Positions 17,097 to 28,800 of a stretch of 64,000 nucleotides of DNA are shown piece by piece. The notes under the pieces were generated by a model. That model ran no database searches. It was not told the origin of the DNA and saw nothing but the letters and a program-made list of their open reading frames with translations. A program made the translations under genes and the position numbers. The first letter of the stretch is position 1. Each line of letters begins with the position of its first letter. The DNA comes from Marixanthomonas sp002364245 (GTDB lineage Bacteria > Bacteroidota > Bacteroidia > Flavobacteriales > Flavobacteriaceae), in assembly GCA_963973455.1 (NCBI GenBank), contig CAXAZF010000002.1:124001-188000 (forward strand), written 5' to 3'.

Positions 17097-17169
17097 TTTA
17101 TTACAGCTTTTATTGATTGTTTATTTATACTTTTTTGTTATTTTAATGCCCTAATAAAATCCATTAAAA

Positions 17170-18150
17170 ATGAACATTAAAAAAACTACCTTATTATTTC
17201 TTATATTTTGTACAACCATCGCTTTTTCGCAAACTGATTCTGGTGAAAAAATAAACCTTAAAGTGGTTAAAGCAAATAACGATGTTTATATGCTTAAAGG
17301 CAAAGGCGGAAATATCGGTTTGAGTTTCGGGAAAGAATCTATTTTAATGATTGATGACCAATATGCAGAACTTTCGCAAGACATCCTTAAGGCTATTAGA
17401 AAAATTAGCGATAAACCCATAAAAACACTAATCAATACACACTTTCACGGCGACCATACTGGAGGAAACACCGCTTTCAAGAAAGAAGGAGCTGTTATAT
17501 TTTCTCATGAAAAAACACGAGAGCGGTTAACTGGTGTTGTAAATACAGATCAGAAAAAAATAGATGAGTCTGCTTTACCAATGGTTACCTTTACCGACAA
17601 TTTACAGTTTCATCATAACGGAGAAACCATCCAGGCTTTTCATATAGAGAACGCACATACTGATGGAGATGTGGCTATTTTCTTTACTAAGAACAATGTA
17701 ATCCATACCGGGGATGTTTTTTTTAAAGGAAGCTACCCATACATAGATACAAAAAGTGGCGGCTCTATTGATGGGTATATACAAGGGTTGGAAAAAATAA
17801 AAATGATGTCTAATGAAGACACCAAAATTATTCCCGGTCATGGAGAAATGGGTAATATTGACGATCTTACATTTACAATAAACATGCTTAACGACATATA
17901 TAAAAATGTTCGTTTTCATCTCGCAAAAGGAAAATCACTTCAGGATGTATTAGCCATGAAGGACATTACCTTAAAATATGACGAGAAAGGCTACGGAAAA
18001 GGTTATATATCTACAGATAAAATACTCACCACCATCTACAATGAAATAGAAAAGACTAATGGCCCTGTTGACAACCGAAGCATGGAAGAACGTCTACAGG
18101 ATAAATACAACAAACAGCAGAAAGAGAAGAAAGAGAAGAAAGACAACTAA
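17170..18150 (+). CDS. Secreted metallo-beta-lactamase-fold hydrolase
   Basis: This 326-aa protein has a signal peptide (residues 1-20, ending FS before Q). It then has a complete metallo-beta-lactamase fold with zinc-binding motifs: HFHGDH at 91-96, the following His in ENAHTDGD, the Asp in HTGDVFF and the His in IIPGHGEMG. These ligands are those of active hydrolases. The substrate is not evident, since this secreted branch includes beta-lactamase-like proteins and other esterases. The C-terminus is a run of Lys/Glu repeats. The gene is divergent from ctaB and converges on remB with an 11-base gap, with no clear terminator between. Confidence 0.92.
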   Translation: MNIKKTTLLFLIFCTTIAFSQTDSGEKINLKVVKANNDVYMLKGKGGNIGLSFGKESILMIDDQYAELSQDILKAIRKISDKPIKTLINTHFHGDHTGGNTAFKKEGAVIFSHEKTRERLTGVVNTDQKKIDESALPMVTFTDNLQFHHNGETIQAFHIENAHTDGDVAIFFTKNNVIHTGDVFFKGSYPYIDTKSGGSIDGYIQGLEKIKMMSNEDTKIIPGHGEMGNIDDLTFTINMLNDIYKNVRFHLAKGKSLQDVLAMKDITLKYDEKGYGKGYISTDKILTTIYNEIEKTNGPVDNRSMEERLQDKYNKQQKEKKEKKDN

Positions 18151-18161
18151 TAAGCTTTCTT

Positions 18162-20249
18162 TTAAAAGTCGTAATACCAATTAAACAAATCGGTACGAAG
18201 ACCAAAGTTTAGCCAAGTAGTCTGATTTTCAAAAACAGTTTCTGTATCTACGTCGGGCTTAAAATCCCGTACAATCAAACTGGCGTATATTTTCAGGTTA
18301 GTCGCAGGATTTATTAAATAACCGGCTTGCAGCTCTCCATGGAAAAAATCGGCGGTATTTCCTTGGGCTACTTCATTTCCAAGATCTGAAACTCGATTAT
18401 CTTCGGTTCCGTAGATGTTTCCCCCGTAGAAAAGACTGTCTTCATCTGTATTGAATTCAAAGCCCCGTTTGGCAAAGATTAGTTTTAAATCACCAAAAAT
18501 TCGCCCTTTTTGGTAACGGGCAATGGTGATAAATTCAGAAAAGTTAGCGCCTAAGGTATGCGCCATCGACTGGTTATTGTGACCATAATTCAAAATAATC
18601 GAATTGTGTGAGTACGTATAAGGTCGTACTCGGTTATATTCAGCCTGAAGATACAAGCCATTTACGCCAAAAGCATCGTAATATTTAGCTCCTAACTGGT
18701 AGCCTATTTTATTTTTATAGCTTCCCTCGCCACCAAAAATATCACCCGAAGAAAACTCGTCAATAATCAATTGTCCATAAGCATTGACTCTATCAGTAAA
18801 TTTATATTTTGAAGTAAGGCCAATCAAGGCGTTACCCCCACGCGGTCCTGTAGAGAACTCAATAGCCCTGTAAAAAATAACTGGGTTTATGTAGTTAAAA
18901 TCAAACCCTCTGTCATTATCGTTTTCCCAAACCACAGATTCAAACAATCCAATGTTCAATCTCTTAGTTACATTGTAACTTAGGTAATGATTAGCGAAAA
19001 ACTTAGTCCTAAAAGACCCTCCATCCTGTACTTCTGGTCTTACATCGCGCAACGACATCCAAGTGTTGGTATATTTAAGTTTCCAGAATGTAGTATTTAT
19101 TTTAAAATAAGGATAAGGACTCGCATTATCACTTAATAACAACGACCTATACCCATCACCATAAAAGTTTTTACCGTGTCCTAATTGAAAATTAAAATGT
19201 TTTGAAGGCGAATATGAAATATGCCCCGTAGCTATTGGATAATCGTATGAATCGCTTCTAAACCTCTTTGCAATACCACGCCCAGGAATTAAAGCTGGGT
19301 TACCCCCTGCTGGTCTTCGGGCTTCGGCGAAACGGTTAAAGTAATCTGCAAACCTTCCCTGACTTTCATAAATGACAGCAAAAAAGTTTAAGTTTTTACC
19401 CAAACCACCTTGGGTATAAACCAAACGGGTATTGTTATAGGTGTCAATATCGGTATCAAAATCTTTTCCTACTTGTAAATCAACCCCTGCGTCTAACGTA
19501 ATCCAATAATCCTCTCCTTTTATGGTAATCAAGTGTTCGTTCCATAGTTTTCTACCAAACCAAGACGATTTATCTTTTAACAACTTTCCATTTTCAGCTT
19601 CAAAATCGTGATATTTATTAACATCAGAATAAATAAAAGGCTTTTGTGCTGTATGATTATTTTGGCCCACACGGTTTAAAGCAGGGTCGAACAAACTATA
19701 ATTATGATGTGAAAAAGGTATGTTTATGTGACTGGTATATTCTTCATTCTCGTAAGGAAGGTTTTCAATTTCATCATATTCATTCTTTAATGTTTCCACT
19801 TTTTTAGTTTCAGAAACAACTTCTTCATTGGTATAAGTTGGCGATGCCTGGATAGGTATCGGAATAGACATGGTAAATTGCACATACGCAGGATTACTGT
19901 TGTAAGTAGCAGGTTTTATCTGCGGAAGGGATTCAAAAACGCGCCTTGTTTCTTCTTTAAGCTCTTTATAAATAGCATCAACATAAAGCACTTTAAATTT
20001 TCCTTCTTTAGTCACTTCAAAAAACACTGCTACATTACCTTTATAATTCTCTTCTGAAACTACATTAGGAACATTAAATGTTGAAAACACTTTTGACCGT
20101 AAAGTAGCATCAAAACAATTCTGAAGTGAAGAAATTGATTCATTCTCACATTCAGGGAAAACAGGATATTTTTCGAAGGTACCGCTTACCTTTTGAGCCA
20201 CAGCGGGGAGACAAGCCAATATGAGCAAAACTGAAAAAAAACGTTTCAT
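18162..20249 (-). CDS. remB: RemB-like gliding motility outer-membrane protein
   Basis: I assign this to RemB of Flavobacterium, required for efficient gliding, from its layout and family resemblance. A signal peptide is present (MKRFFSVLLILACLPAVAQ, from the start at 20249, 695 aa). A domain of about 105 residues resembling the C-terminal TonB-type module follows. A long beta-barrel with capsule-assembly (Wzi-like) character comes last and ends in an aromatic residue (WYYDF), as outer-membrane proteins do. The N-terminal module carries the pattern FPECEN then C, shared with both TonB-like proteins encoded just upstream. No good promoter is visible. It is separated from the TonB-like gene by a terminator. 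Confidence 0.8.
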   Translation of the reverse strand: MKRFFSVLLILACLPAVAQKVSGTFEKYPVFPECENESISSLQNCFDATLRSKVFSTFNVPNVVSEENYKGNVAVFFEVTKEGKFKVLYVDAIYKELKEETRRVFESLPQIKPATYNSNPAYVQFTMSIPIPIQASPTYTNEEVVSETKKVETLKNEYDEIENLPYENEEYTSHINIPFSHHNYSLFDPALNRVGQNNHTAQKPFIYSDVNKYHDFEAENGKLLKDKSSWFGRKLWNEHLITIKGEDYWITLDAGVDLQVGKDFDTDIDTYNNTRLVYTQGGLGKNLNFFAVIYESQGRFADYFNRFAEARRPAGGNPALIPGRGIAKRFRSDSYDYPIATGHISYSPSKHFNFQLGHGKNFYGDGYRSLLLSDNASPYPYFKINTTFWKLKYTNTWMSLRDVRPEVQDGGSFRTKFFANHYLSYNVTKRLNIGLFESVVWENDNDRGFDFNYINPVIFYRAIEFSTGPRGGNALIGLTSKYKFTDRVNAYGQLIIDEFSSGDIFGGEGSYKNKIGYQLGAKYYDAFGVNGLYLQAEYNRVRPYTYSHNSIILNYGHNNQSMAHTLGANFSEFITIARYQKGRIFGDLKLIFAKRGFEFNTDEDSLFYGGNIYGTEDNRVSDLGNEVAQGNTADFFHGELQAGYLINPATNLKIYASLIVRDFKPDVDTETVFENQTTWLNFGLRTDLFNWYYDF

Positions 20250-20304
20250 TGTAGGATACAAATTTTGTTGAAAGATACGGTTTTTTCATTTTCTGAAAAG
20301 ATAA

Positions 20305-20336
20305 AAAGAAAAAGCCCTTCCAAGAGAAGAGCTTTT
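20305..20336 (-). terminator. Intrinsic terminator downstream of the first TonB-like gene
   Basis: An 11-bp stem (20310-20320 with 20326-20336, 5-nt loop) includes one U-G wobble only on the minus-strand RNA and is followed by TTTTTCTTTTTAT. It ends transcription of the TonB-like gene before remB. Confidence 0.82.
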
Positions 20337-20342
20337 AAAATT

Positions 20343-21134
20343 TTAATATCCCATTTTAAAAACAATGGGAACGTTGTAAAATACATCTACGCTTCTGTCA
20401 CCTTGTTTACCTGGAATTATTATGGGCAGTTTATTAATAACCCGAATGGCTTCTTTTTCAAAAGGTTGATATTTAGACCGTGCTTTAATTTCGGTTACTT
20501 TCCCAGCGGAATTAATTTGAAATTGAACATCAATGTGGTGTACCTCGCCATTATTAATAGCACCCGAAAATTGTTCAGTTTTAAAGTTTTTATTTATAAA
20601 CGTTTTAATTTTTGATGAAAAACAAGCAACCCGTTCTTTGTTTGTCTCTAATGCTTCGCAACCAGGAAATATAGGAACAAACTCAACTGTATTCGTAAAA
20701 TACTTTTTCTTTGACTCCGATGGTTTGCTAGTATGAGTCGTGGGCACATTTATAATCGGGCTGTCAGTTCCTGCAGTAGGAGTTTCTGTTATATTTGGGG
20801 TTGTATTGTCTATTACCTTAATTGTATTTTTTATAACAGCGACTTTCGGCCTTTTAGGTTTTTGTATGGGCGTTTGTTTAGGCTCTGGAAGCTCTTTTAT
20901 AGGCTCTTCCACTACAAAGTCTATCATAGCAGGTTCTGATAGATAAAAATCATTATCTGGAACTTCACTTATAGTAGTAGAGCCGATACTGCTTTCAGCA
21001 ACAAAGAAAACCAATACCATACTGACTATAATCCCTAATTGAAAAAAAAGACCTGAATTCCACGGAATGTTAACGCTCTTTTTGTCGGCTCTTTTTGAAA
21101 TGTTTTTTACTTGTTGTTCAGTTGAAGATTTCAT
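20343..21134 (-). CDS. TonB-like energy transducer (263 aa)
   Basis: The layout is that of TonB, which couples the inner-membrane proton-motive force to outer-membrane receptors. It has one transmembrane helix near residues 30-48 and a Pro/Lys-rich linker (PKQTPIQKPKRPK). A C-terminal domain of about 115 residues starts at EFVPIFPGCE. The C-terminal part keeps the TonB-like beta-alpha pattern (VQFQINSAGKVTEIKARSKY, then FEKEAIRVINKLP). The GCE...C motif recurs in the next TonB-like gene and in RemB. No exbB or exbD gene lies in the window. The gene stands alone between two terminators. Confidence 0.88.
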   Translation of the reverse strand: MKSSTEQQVKNISKRADKKSVNIPWNSGLFFQLGIIVSMVLVFFVAESSIGSTTISEVPDNDFYLSEPAMIDFVVEEPIKELPEPKQTPIQKPKRPKVAVIKNTIKVIDNTTPNITETPTAGTDSPIINVPTTHTSKPSESKKKYFTNTVEFVPIFPGCEALETNKERVACFSSKIKTFINKNFKTEQFSGAINNGEVHHIDVQFQINSAGKVTEIKARSKYQPFEKEAIRVINKLPIIIPGKQGDRSVDVFYNVPIVFKMGY

Positions 21135-21187
21135 AACTATTGTATTTACTGGTTATTACATAAAACTAAATACAATGGTTATGCCAA

Positions 21188-21218
21188 ATAAAAAACGCCT
21201 TCATTTCTGAAGGCGTTT
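21188..21218 (-). terminator. Intrinsic terminator downstream of the second TonB-like gene
   Basis: A perfect 10-bp stem (21193-21202 with 21209-21218, 6-nt loop) is followed on the minus strand by TTTTTATTTG. It isolates this gene from the next TonB-like gene. Confidence 0.85.
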
Positions 21219-21239
21219 GTAACTCTATATTTTAAGCGT

Positions 21240-21965
21240 TTAGTTTTGTACTTGGAACAAGATAGGTAGTGAGTACAATACTCCAACTGCTTTCCCTCTT
21301 TGTTTTCCAGGTGTCATTTTAGGTAATGATTTTACAACATCAACGGCCTCCCTTTCCAATCTTGGGTGTGGAGCACGTGCACGTACATCTACTACGTTAC
21401 CGCTTTTATTAATTTTAAACTGAACGAAGATACGTTGCTTACCGTCCAATCCTAAATCGTTGGCAAGTTCTGTGTCGAACTTTTTCTGTACAAACTTTTG
21501 TACTTTCTCCGACATACATTTTTTCTTGGCGTTATTACCACTTTCGTTTTCACAACCAGGGTAGATTGGCACGTTTTCAATTACTGCAAAAGGTACATCA
21601 GCAATTTCTTCTTCTACTTCTTCTTCTACAATTTCTTCTACTTCAACGATTTCTTCTTCTTGGTTCGCTTCGGTAGATTCTATTATGGTTTCTTCCACTT
21701 CTTCCTCATCCTCTACAACTTCAATTACTTCAGGAGCTGGTGGTGGCGGTGGTGGCGGTGGTGGTGGTGTCAAGTGTTGAGTAATTGGTACTTCCTCTTC
21801 AAGGTCATCACCTACATCTACCATTCCGGCGTCTAAATCTGATTTATCGTACGTTTTCCATTCAATAGCTTGCCATGCCAACAAAAGCATCAAAATCATT
21901 CCTATTTGAAAGAACAATGTGCTTCTGCGGTTCATGTTCGCTTTTGGGTTTTTCTTCGGTTCCAT
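21240..21965 (-). CDS. TonB-like energy transducer with poly-Pro and poly-Glu linker (241 aa)
   Basis: One transmembrane helix (about residues 17-33) is followed by a run of about ten prolines, then about 60 residues dominated by Glu and Val. This is a rigid spacer suited to crossing the periplasm. The C-terminal domain (about residues 125-241) is TonB-like, beginning ENVPIYPGCE, with a second Cys in KKKCM and the usual VQFKINKSGNVVDVRARAPH core. It is more conserved-looking than its neighbour and is followed by its own terminator. It probably energises outer-membrane transport or acts in gliding with neighbouring RemB, but the receptor cannot be identified. Confidence 0.9.
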   Translation of the reverse strand: MEPKKNPKANMNRRSTLFFQIGMILMLLLAWQAIEWKTYDKSDLDAGMVDVGDDLEEEVPITQHLTPPPPPPPPPPAPEVIEVVEDEEEVEETIIESTEANQEEEIVEVEEIVEEEVEEEIADVPFAVIENVPIYPGCENESGNNAKKKCMSEKVQKFVQKKFDTELANDLGLDGKQRIFVQFKINKSGNVVDVRARAPHPRLEREAVDVVKSLPKMTPGKQRGKAVGVLYSLPILFQVQN

Positions 21966-22030
21966 AATAGAGTATTTATTATATTGCTAAAATATAGAAA
22001 TTCTAGTTTAATTGAAAACTAAAATACTAT

Positions 22031-22432
22031 TTAGTTGAAAAATTTGTCTTTCACCTTTCTAAAAAGGCCTAAACCTATGAGCAATCCTAATATATTTGCC
22101 ACTACGTCAAGCACATCTGCTTGCCTATAGGTTGTTAATATATATTGTAAAGCTTCAATTATTATGCCATACAATAAGCAAAGCCCAAAAACTGTATAGA
22201 TTGTTGTTATAGCCATCATTTTGCTTTCCTTTAGATAAAAAAATGAAAGCCAAAAGATTATTAGGATACAATTAATGATTAAGTGAGCTACTTTATCAAA
22301 AGGGATTCCATCTTGTTTGGGCAATAAGCCCTGTGAAGGCACCAGTAACATAATGGTTAAAAAAGCCGTATAAGCTATGGCCAGTATGCCAAGCGTTTTA
22401 GGCTCCGATAATTTCTTGATAAGCTGCTGCAT
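22031..22432 (-). CDS. VanZ-family membrane protein
   Basis: The 133-aa product has four hydrophobic helices and matches the VanZ-like family. This is a small membrane family, first named from a teicoplanin-resistance gene, whose general role is unknown. Features include the conserved FDKVAHLIINCILI after the first helix and IEALQYILTTYRQADVLDVVANILG near the end. It starts 35 bases inside gcvH in another frame, an unusually long overlap. No better start is found further on, so the overlap is probably real. It appears to be the last gene of the ruvA-sprA-gcvH message. Confidence 0.88.
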   Translation of the reverse strand: MQQLIKKLSEPKTLGILAIAYTAFLTIMLLVPSQGLLPKQDGIPFDKVAHLIINCILIIFWLSFFYLKESKMMAITTIYTVFGLCLLYGIIIEALQYILTTYRQADVLDVVANILGLLIGLGLFRKVKDKFFN

Positions 22433-22778
22433 CTAATAAATCTTCAACCTCTTCGGGGTTTGATATTTTAATTTTTATCATCCATCCTTCGCCGTATGGA
22501 TCAGAATTAACTTTCTCTGGCGCTTCTTCCAGGTTTTCATTAAACTCAATAATCTCTCCTGAAAGGGGTAGAAACAAATCAGAAACGGTTTTAACAGCCT
22601 CTACGGTACCGAAAACTTCTTCTCTTTCCATAGTTTCATCGACAGTTTCTACTTCTACATAAACAATATCGCCCAATTCGCCTTGGGCAAAATCGGTTAC
22701 GCCAATTGTAGCCACATCGCCTTCAATTTTTATCCATTCGTGGTCTTTAGTGTATTTTAGGTCTGCTGGAATATTCAT
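22398..22778 (-). CDS. gcvH: Glycine cleavage system H protein
   Basis: GcvH carries the lipoyl arm that shuttles the aminomethyl group between the P, T and L proteins of glycine cleavage. The 126-aa product has the standard length and the lipoylation site K63 within the VEAVKTVSDL context, with the N-terminal KYTKDHEWI motif. It lies 32 bases from the end of sprA and overlaps the VanZ gene. The other glycine-cleavage genes are not in this window, so its position here reflects a conserved neighbourhood rather than a pathway operon. Confidence 0.96.
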   Translation of the reverse strand: MNIPADLKYTKDHEWIKIEGDVATIGVTDFAQGELGDIVYVEVETVDETMEREEVFGTVEAVKTVSDLFLPLSGEIIEFNENLEEAPEKVNSDPYGEGWMIKIKISNPEEVEDLLDAAAYQEIIGA

Positions 22779-22810
22779 AATATAAATTTCTTAAAAGTTT
22801 ATTTTGTTTT

Positions 22811-25800
22811 TTAGTTTCCGAAATTATATCGAAGGGTTATACCACTTCTAATAGTCGTTTGCGGGAATGCTGTTGAAATGGCATATTCTGAAAATGAATG
22901 ATCGTAATAAAACAATGCTGTTAAATTTTTGCTCAAAGCATAATCTGCCGAAAATTGGAGTCCGTATATGGTCTGCCCCGCTGTTGTCTGGTTGTTTTCA
23001 ATATCTAGATAACGAATAATCGTCTTGTTATCCCTTCTGGAAAGATCTACTTTAAAGTTTAAATCACTTTTAAGTATTTTCTTTTTTCCGCCAAAATTAG
23101 TGCCTATGGTAAGGTCCTTCAACCTATAGCCTAAACCAACAATGATTTCATTTCCTTGTATTTCGGTAAGGAGGTTGTTGGCAAAACTTAAAGATAAGGC
23201 TCTATCCTTTCTGTATTCAGCAAGTATTTTTATAGAGTTTTTCATTTCAAAATCCACACGGATCAAAGGTGAAAATTGCTCGGTAAGGTTTACATTGCTC
23301 AACAGTGTTTCACTTTTAAAGTTCCCTGCTTGGTCCACAGCTTCTGGGTTAAAACGATCATAATCCAGGTTGCTTTGAAATTGGTTTACAGTATAACCAG
23401 CTCTATACCCGTGTTGTAATGAAAAACGTTTAAATCGTTTTTTGAACCAATCTAAGTTCATTAACCCTGTATATTTTATGTCCCAGTTTGGTAACGGTAC
23501 GTCTCTTAAAAAGCCTTTCTTTTCGTTAGAGGCATCACTGCCTTTATAAGCTGCTAAAAATGCTGGCAACAATACGTCCTGGCTGGTTCTACCAAAGCCT
23601 ATAGGATATCCTGTATCTGGGTCACGTGGAATAGGGGCTCCATTATAATAATCTTCTGCAAGACGATTGGCGATGATAAGCCTATTGTTTCTGAAATCGT
23701 CAAACGCTTCAGAACTATTTTCGTCACTGGCACTAAATGCTGTTTTTATCAATAAAGTGGAAATATTGAAGTTTCCGAAGGTATTAGGAGTTAACGAACG
23801 GTATCGTCCATCTTCCACAATATAGTTCTCAGCGTAGTTTTCAGAGTACAAACGGTTTCCATTAATGTCTATTGTAAGGTCATTTAATGGTTCTAAATTT
23901 ACCTGAATGTCCATTTGGCGATTTTCCACTTCAGTATATTGCTCATTAAATTCTGGATAGAGTGTAAGCCATCCCTTGCGTGCAGCTTCTTCCCTTATTT
24001 CTGCCTGACTACCAAATGTAAAGGCTGTCGTAGGTCGTAACGTACCTATAAATCCAATTGACGGAGTATATCCTGGAAGGAAAATACCTTGGTTTTCTTG
24101 ATAATTAAATTTAATTTTCTTGATGGAAGTCACCAAGCCAATGAGGGTGTTTACTGCTTTATCACCAGTGCTTAAGGAAGCGCCTCCGCCTTGAGCACCT
24201 CCTCTGTTGCCCAACACATTGTTTTCAGTTCTATTGGCAAACAAGGAGCCATTATCTTCTTGTTCTTTTCCCTCCTTATCTTGACCTGCTTTATTATTGT
24301 CCAAGCCTACCTTGCCCCCTGTACCATTATCCAGTCTGGAGCTACGTGATTCGGCCTCATTACTGCTTTTTGTTTTCTTGGTAAGACCAACATAGCGGTA
24401 AAAGCCAGTCATGTCTATATTGGAATTAATGGCATGCGTCATAGCATTTTGTACCGAGTTCCCTAAGTCATATACTTGACTACCGGTTCCATCCCGGTTT
24501 GGTATTGAAATATTATTGAACAAATCACTACCATCCTGCCATTGGAAATCTCCCGTATAGGAATAAGTAGCCCTAATAAACTTTAAAAATGGAAACTTGT
24601 TGAAAGGAAGGTCATAATTTAACTGTAAAGATTGGAAATGTTGATTAGGATCGCCAATATCAAAAAACCCATCCCATATACCAATGCTATCATCTGAAAA
24701 TCCTTCATCATCCAGGTAATTGGTTACAAGCCTATTGTTTGATGAGTTAAAGTTAAAACGCAACGATTTTGTTAAATTATAGTTGATGGTATATTCCCAG
24801 TCAAACAAGAAGTTTCGCTGATACAATGTAGGAATACCTATATTTCCTGGCAAACGATTTAGCTCCCTGAATTTTTGCTCATTATATTGACGAACTATAT
24901 TAGAACTTACCGAGATATTTGTCGGTTTGTAATTAATATTAAAGTCTTTTAAAAACTGCCAATACTTTCCGGTAAATAACGAATCATTCTTTTTAAAAGG
25001 CTCATACGGTTTTTGATCAAAATTAAAATTATAGGTTCCGCCCACCCTTACATTTTGATCTAGGGCATCTTCAATTTCAAAATCGTGATGATCTACTTGA
25101 TTATAAGAATAGGAGAAAGTGAAATTTTCAATATCATACGGTTTTGGCTTTTTATCGCCAGTTCTATCCTTTCTAACCCCTATAAAGTTCACACTTTGTC
25201 GCTTTGTATAATCAACAGATTGCTGCCTAATACTTTCTTTTTCATCTTCATTTTCGGTATTATCAAGACGGGTTTCCAACTCTATATCTTGAAATTCGGG
25301 GTCGTATTGCGGTGTTATCAATTCTTCTGAACGTCCATAATTAAATGGCAATTGAATGCCCCATTTCTCTGGAAGCATTTGACCTAAATTAAAGTTGGTC
25401 ACTACATCATATTGTTTTACATCTTCACGGCTACGCTGGTTTGGCCCCTGTTCTACCGATCCAAAACCAATAGTACTTCTTCTACCCGTAGCACTTACGT
25501 TCATAAAATCGGCCATATTGGCGTCCAATGTAGCGACTGCTGCCCAGCCTCCTTGATTTTTAAGATCTGAAAGACGCAATTCGTTAAACCACACTTCTCC
25601 AGCAATGTCGCTGGTATTGGTTTCCCTGTTTTTCAATCCCAACATAATGGTGCGCACATTACCAAAACTTGGGTTTCCTTTTATACCAATACGCATTTCG
25701 TTTTCAGGACCTGAATAATTAGGATCAAGTTCCGATTGATTAAAATACACAGGTTTTGTTGGATCTTCAGGTGGTTCGGTTGATCCCAGAACACGGGTTT

Positions 25801-28800
25801 TAATTTCTTGTAACAATGCTAACGGAAGCCTGATACGGTTTGCTGCCGGCCATACTTCTTCTCGCGAAGTTGATCCAAAAGAGGTTGGGTTGAGCGGAAT
25901 TTCAATTTCATAATAGTTTTGCGAAAGGTCATTACCCAAACGCATAAACGCAACCATTTCGCCGTCGTCTAATGCTGCTTCATTTTGTAATGACTCTGCG
26001 TGGATAAACATTTCCAGGTTCTCATACTGGCGCATATCTACATTGAAGTTTTTATAAACCCCACGGCCATCACCGGGCTCTAATCCATTAACTCGTAAAG
26101 CAAGGGATTGCTCGTTTTGACGAATTAAATTGTTGTTGTTATTCAGTTGTTCACGCAATACCCCTGGAGGTAGTACATAAGGAATAGGCTGTCTGTTTTC
26201 ATTTTCTTCAATATTAACTGATTCACTTTCAAAAACGGTATCATCCATTTCTGGGTCTTCTCCAGTTTCATCAAGCGTTTGCGTATACCTTCTATAATCA
26301 CCACGCACCAATTCCAAAGTACCAAAACGGAGCACGGTTGCTTCAGAAAACTGGGAAAGATACATCCGCATAAAACGGATAGACCTAAAGTCAGAAATTC
26401 CGTTTATGGTTTGGTCTGGATCGCTAATCGGTATTTTAAATTGTACCCAACGAGCATCTATAGTTTCATTATTTGGTGTGGTTACTTGTATTTCCTTTAC
26501 ATCGGTAATATATTCATTGTTGCTTTTGTCCATCCCAGGGAATACTGGAACGTTATATTCAAAATAAGCATCTACCGTATTCATTGTATTGTCACGGTTA
26601 ATGTCCTCAACGTCTGGTTGTGTGGTCGAACCACGGTTTACGTTAGTAACTTCTACTGGTGAGTTTCCTTGTGTGCCATTGTATTGACGATAGCGGTTAA
26701 TTACATCGCCATCTGCTTGTAAAAAGTATTGATAGTTATCATTTGCCGGATCAGCTAAGTTGCTAAAATCTGAGAACTTGGCAGCTTCTCCTGCATCATT
26801 TAGGCCATCGTACCCAATATCTTGGTTGGTACGTTGTTGGCCATCAGTGTCAAATGCGTAAACAAGTGATTGATTGGTTGGTACTTTTCCAAAAATGGTT
26901 GGTATGGTATTCTCATCCCCTCCATTTTCAGGTAATCCGTTTTCGTATTGTTTTCTTCCATCTTTTAAAAGATCTTCGGAAATATTACCTAAGTTAAAAT
27001 TAATAGTTCCTCCAGTACTTCCACTTGTTTCATCATATATGTAGGGATCCATTACCCAAAATTGAATATATTCAACATTAGAACGTTCAAAATCTGTGGT
27101 TGTTAATTGTCTGGAAATACCTGCAAATCTATCTTGAGGATTTGGCAATGTATTTCCTCCTGCCGCTTGTGGATTAAAGTTATACGGCCCTCTTTCCGAA
27201 GGGAAGTAAGCCAAATCTAACGAAAACAAAGCTTGTGTTTGTCCTTGTATTATGTCCTGTTCAGGGAAAATTTCATCTCTAAAAATCCTTCTTGTAAAAG
27301 GTGATGAGAGATCTTCGTCCGTTATACCTTCTGGGCGTTGGCTACTATAAAAAATTGGATCAATTGTGTACCATGCCAATTTTGCGCGATTGTAATTATA
27401 GGATAATTCGTTTGAAATTTCACCGCCAAAACCTACTGGGGTGCTTCCTAAGAACCACGTGTTTGGTGTACTGATATCCAACTCCGTCTGTGAAGCCTCA
27501 AAATCATCAACATATACAGTGGCTTTTCCGTCAAAGTCTGAAACTTTTGGTGCACCAGGCATTAAATAAGCAAATTCTCCCCGCAATGAAACATTCGACT
27601 CCACATCGGTATCAATGTTAGGTAATTTATTTACCAATCTTGTTAAAAATGGAACTTCGGTAGAGTAATTTGCATTTACCCCAAAAATTGTGTTGTTAAT
27701 GGGTTCAGAATTGTATGAAGATTTTTGCGTTAAAGGGCGTTCATTCAAATTCAAATATGTAGCACCAACTTGCAACTTATCGCTAAATTTATGTTCTATA
27801 TTCAACCCTGTAAAACGTTTGGTTTGTTGTCCAAACAACGTATTATTTTCTGTAGAAATCTGAATAGGTGTATTAGAATTCAATAAAGCAGGGTCTAAAA
27901 TTTGCACCCTTCCCAGTTGATAGTTTACAGTATAATCTACCCCTTCAACCAATTCACGTCCTCCAGCGGTAACGGTTACCGAACCCTGTGGAATATTAAA
28001 CGCTCCAATAGGGATTCCATCAGCCCCGGTTGATTTATAACTACCTTTTAACTGAAATTTATTTTTATCGCTATCTTCTTGTTCTGCTTGTGTTTTAGTA
28101 GAGGTATATAATGACCTAAACACATATTTGTTTTGGTTGGCGTTATAGGTAGATGGAACATTGTAATTTTCAACACCACCTGGCGTATTGTCCAACTTGT
28201 CAAACAAATACTTACCAAAAGGTTCTACCGAGGTAAATATGATCTGTCCGTTTTGGGTATCTACAGTAATATTGGGCAAAAAGTCAAAGAAACCATCTCC
28301 ACCTTGTTGTGGATCGCCATTAAAGTTCAATCTATCCAAGTTAAAGACACGAAGCAATGTTGTACTTTCAACATCCTCCGGCAACGGTGTGCCATCCACT
28401 CCAGTAATGTAATTAAGTGGTGAAGGATCTGTATAAAGAATATTCATTCTAAAATCTTCTTGCTCAAGTTGAAAAGCACCGATGGAATAGATATTTTTCA
28501 TCATCAAGTCCCAAACCGGCTCTTGAACATTGGTAATATTACTTTTCAACATTTTAACCACTAAGTTTTGAGACACGCCTTCTATACCTCCTTCTGGTGG
28601 ATCATTGGGATCTCCATCACCAAAATCTCCAGTTCCAGTAGCTTCAACTCCATCATTGGAAAATTCACCAACTTGGTATACTTTTCCGTTTACGGTGAAT
28701 TGAAAAGAAACACCCAAAACTTCATCATTATTAAGGCGCTGGTTTAAGGAAATATACCCTAATTGTGGATGCAGTGTATATTCGCTTGGCTGCAACTTCC

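Noticed and set aside
21722..21775. G/C-rich simple repeat in the second TonB-like gene
   Set aside because: It is the codon repeat for the poly-Pro tract. It stays in frame and is normal for TonB linkers, so it is not a mobile or regulatory repeat.
28133..28423. Open frame of 96 codons antisense to sprA
   Set aside because: It lies inside a strongly supported large gene, has no family likeness or start signal, and its composition follows the sense strand.
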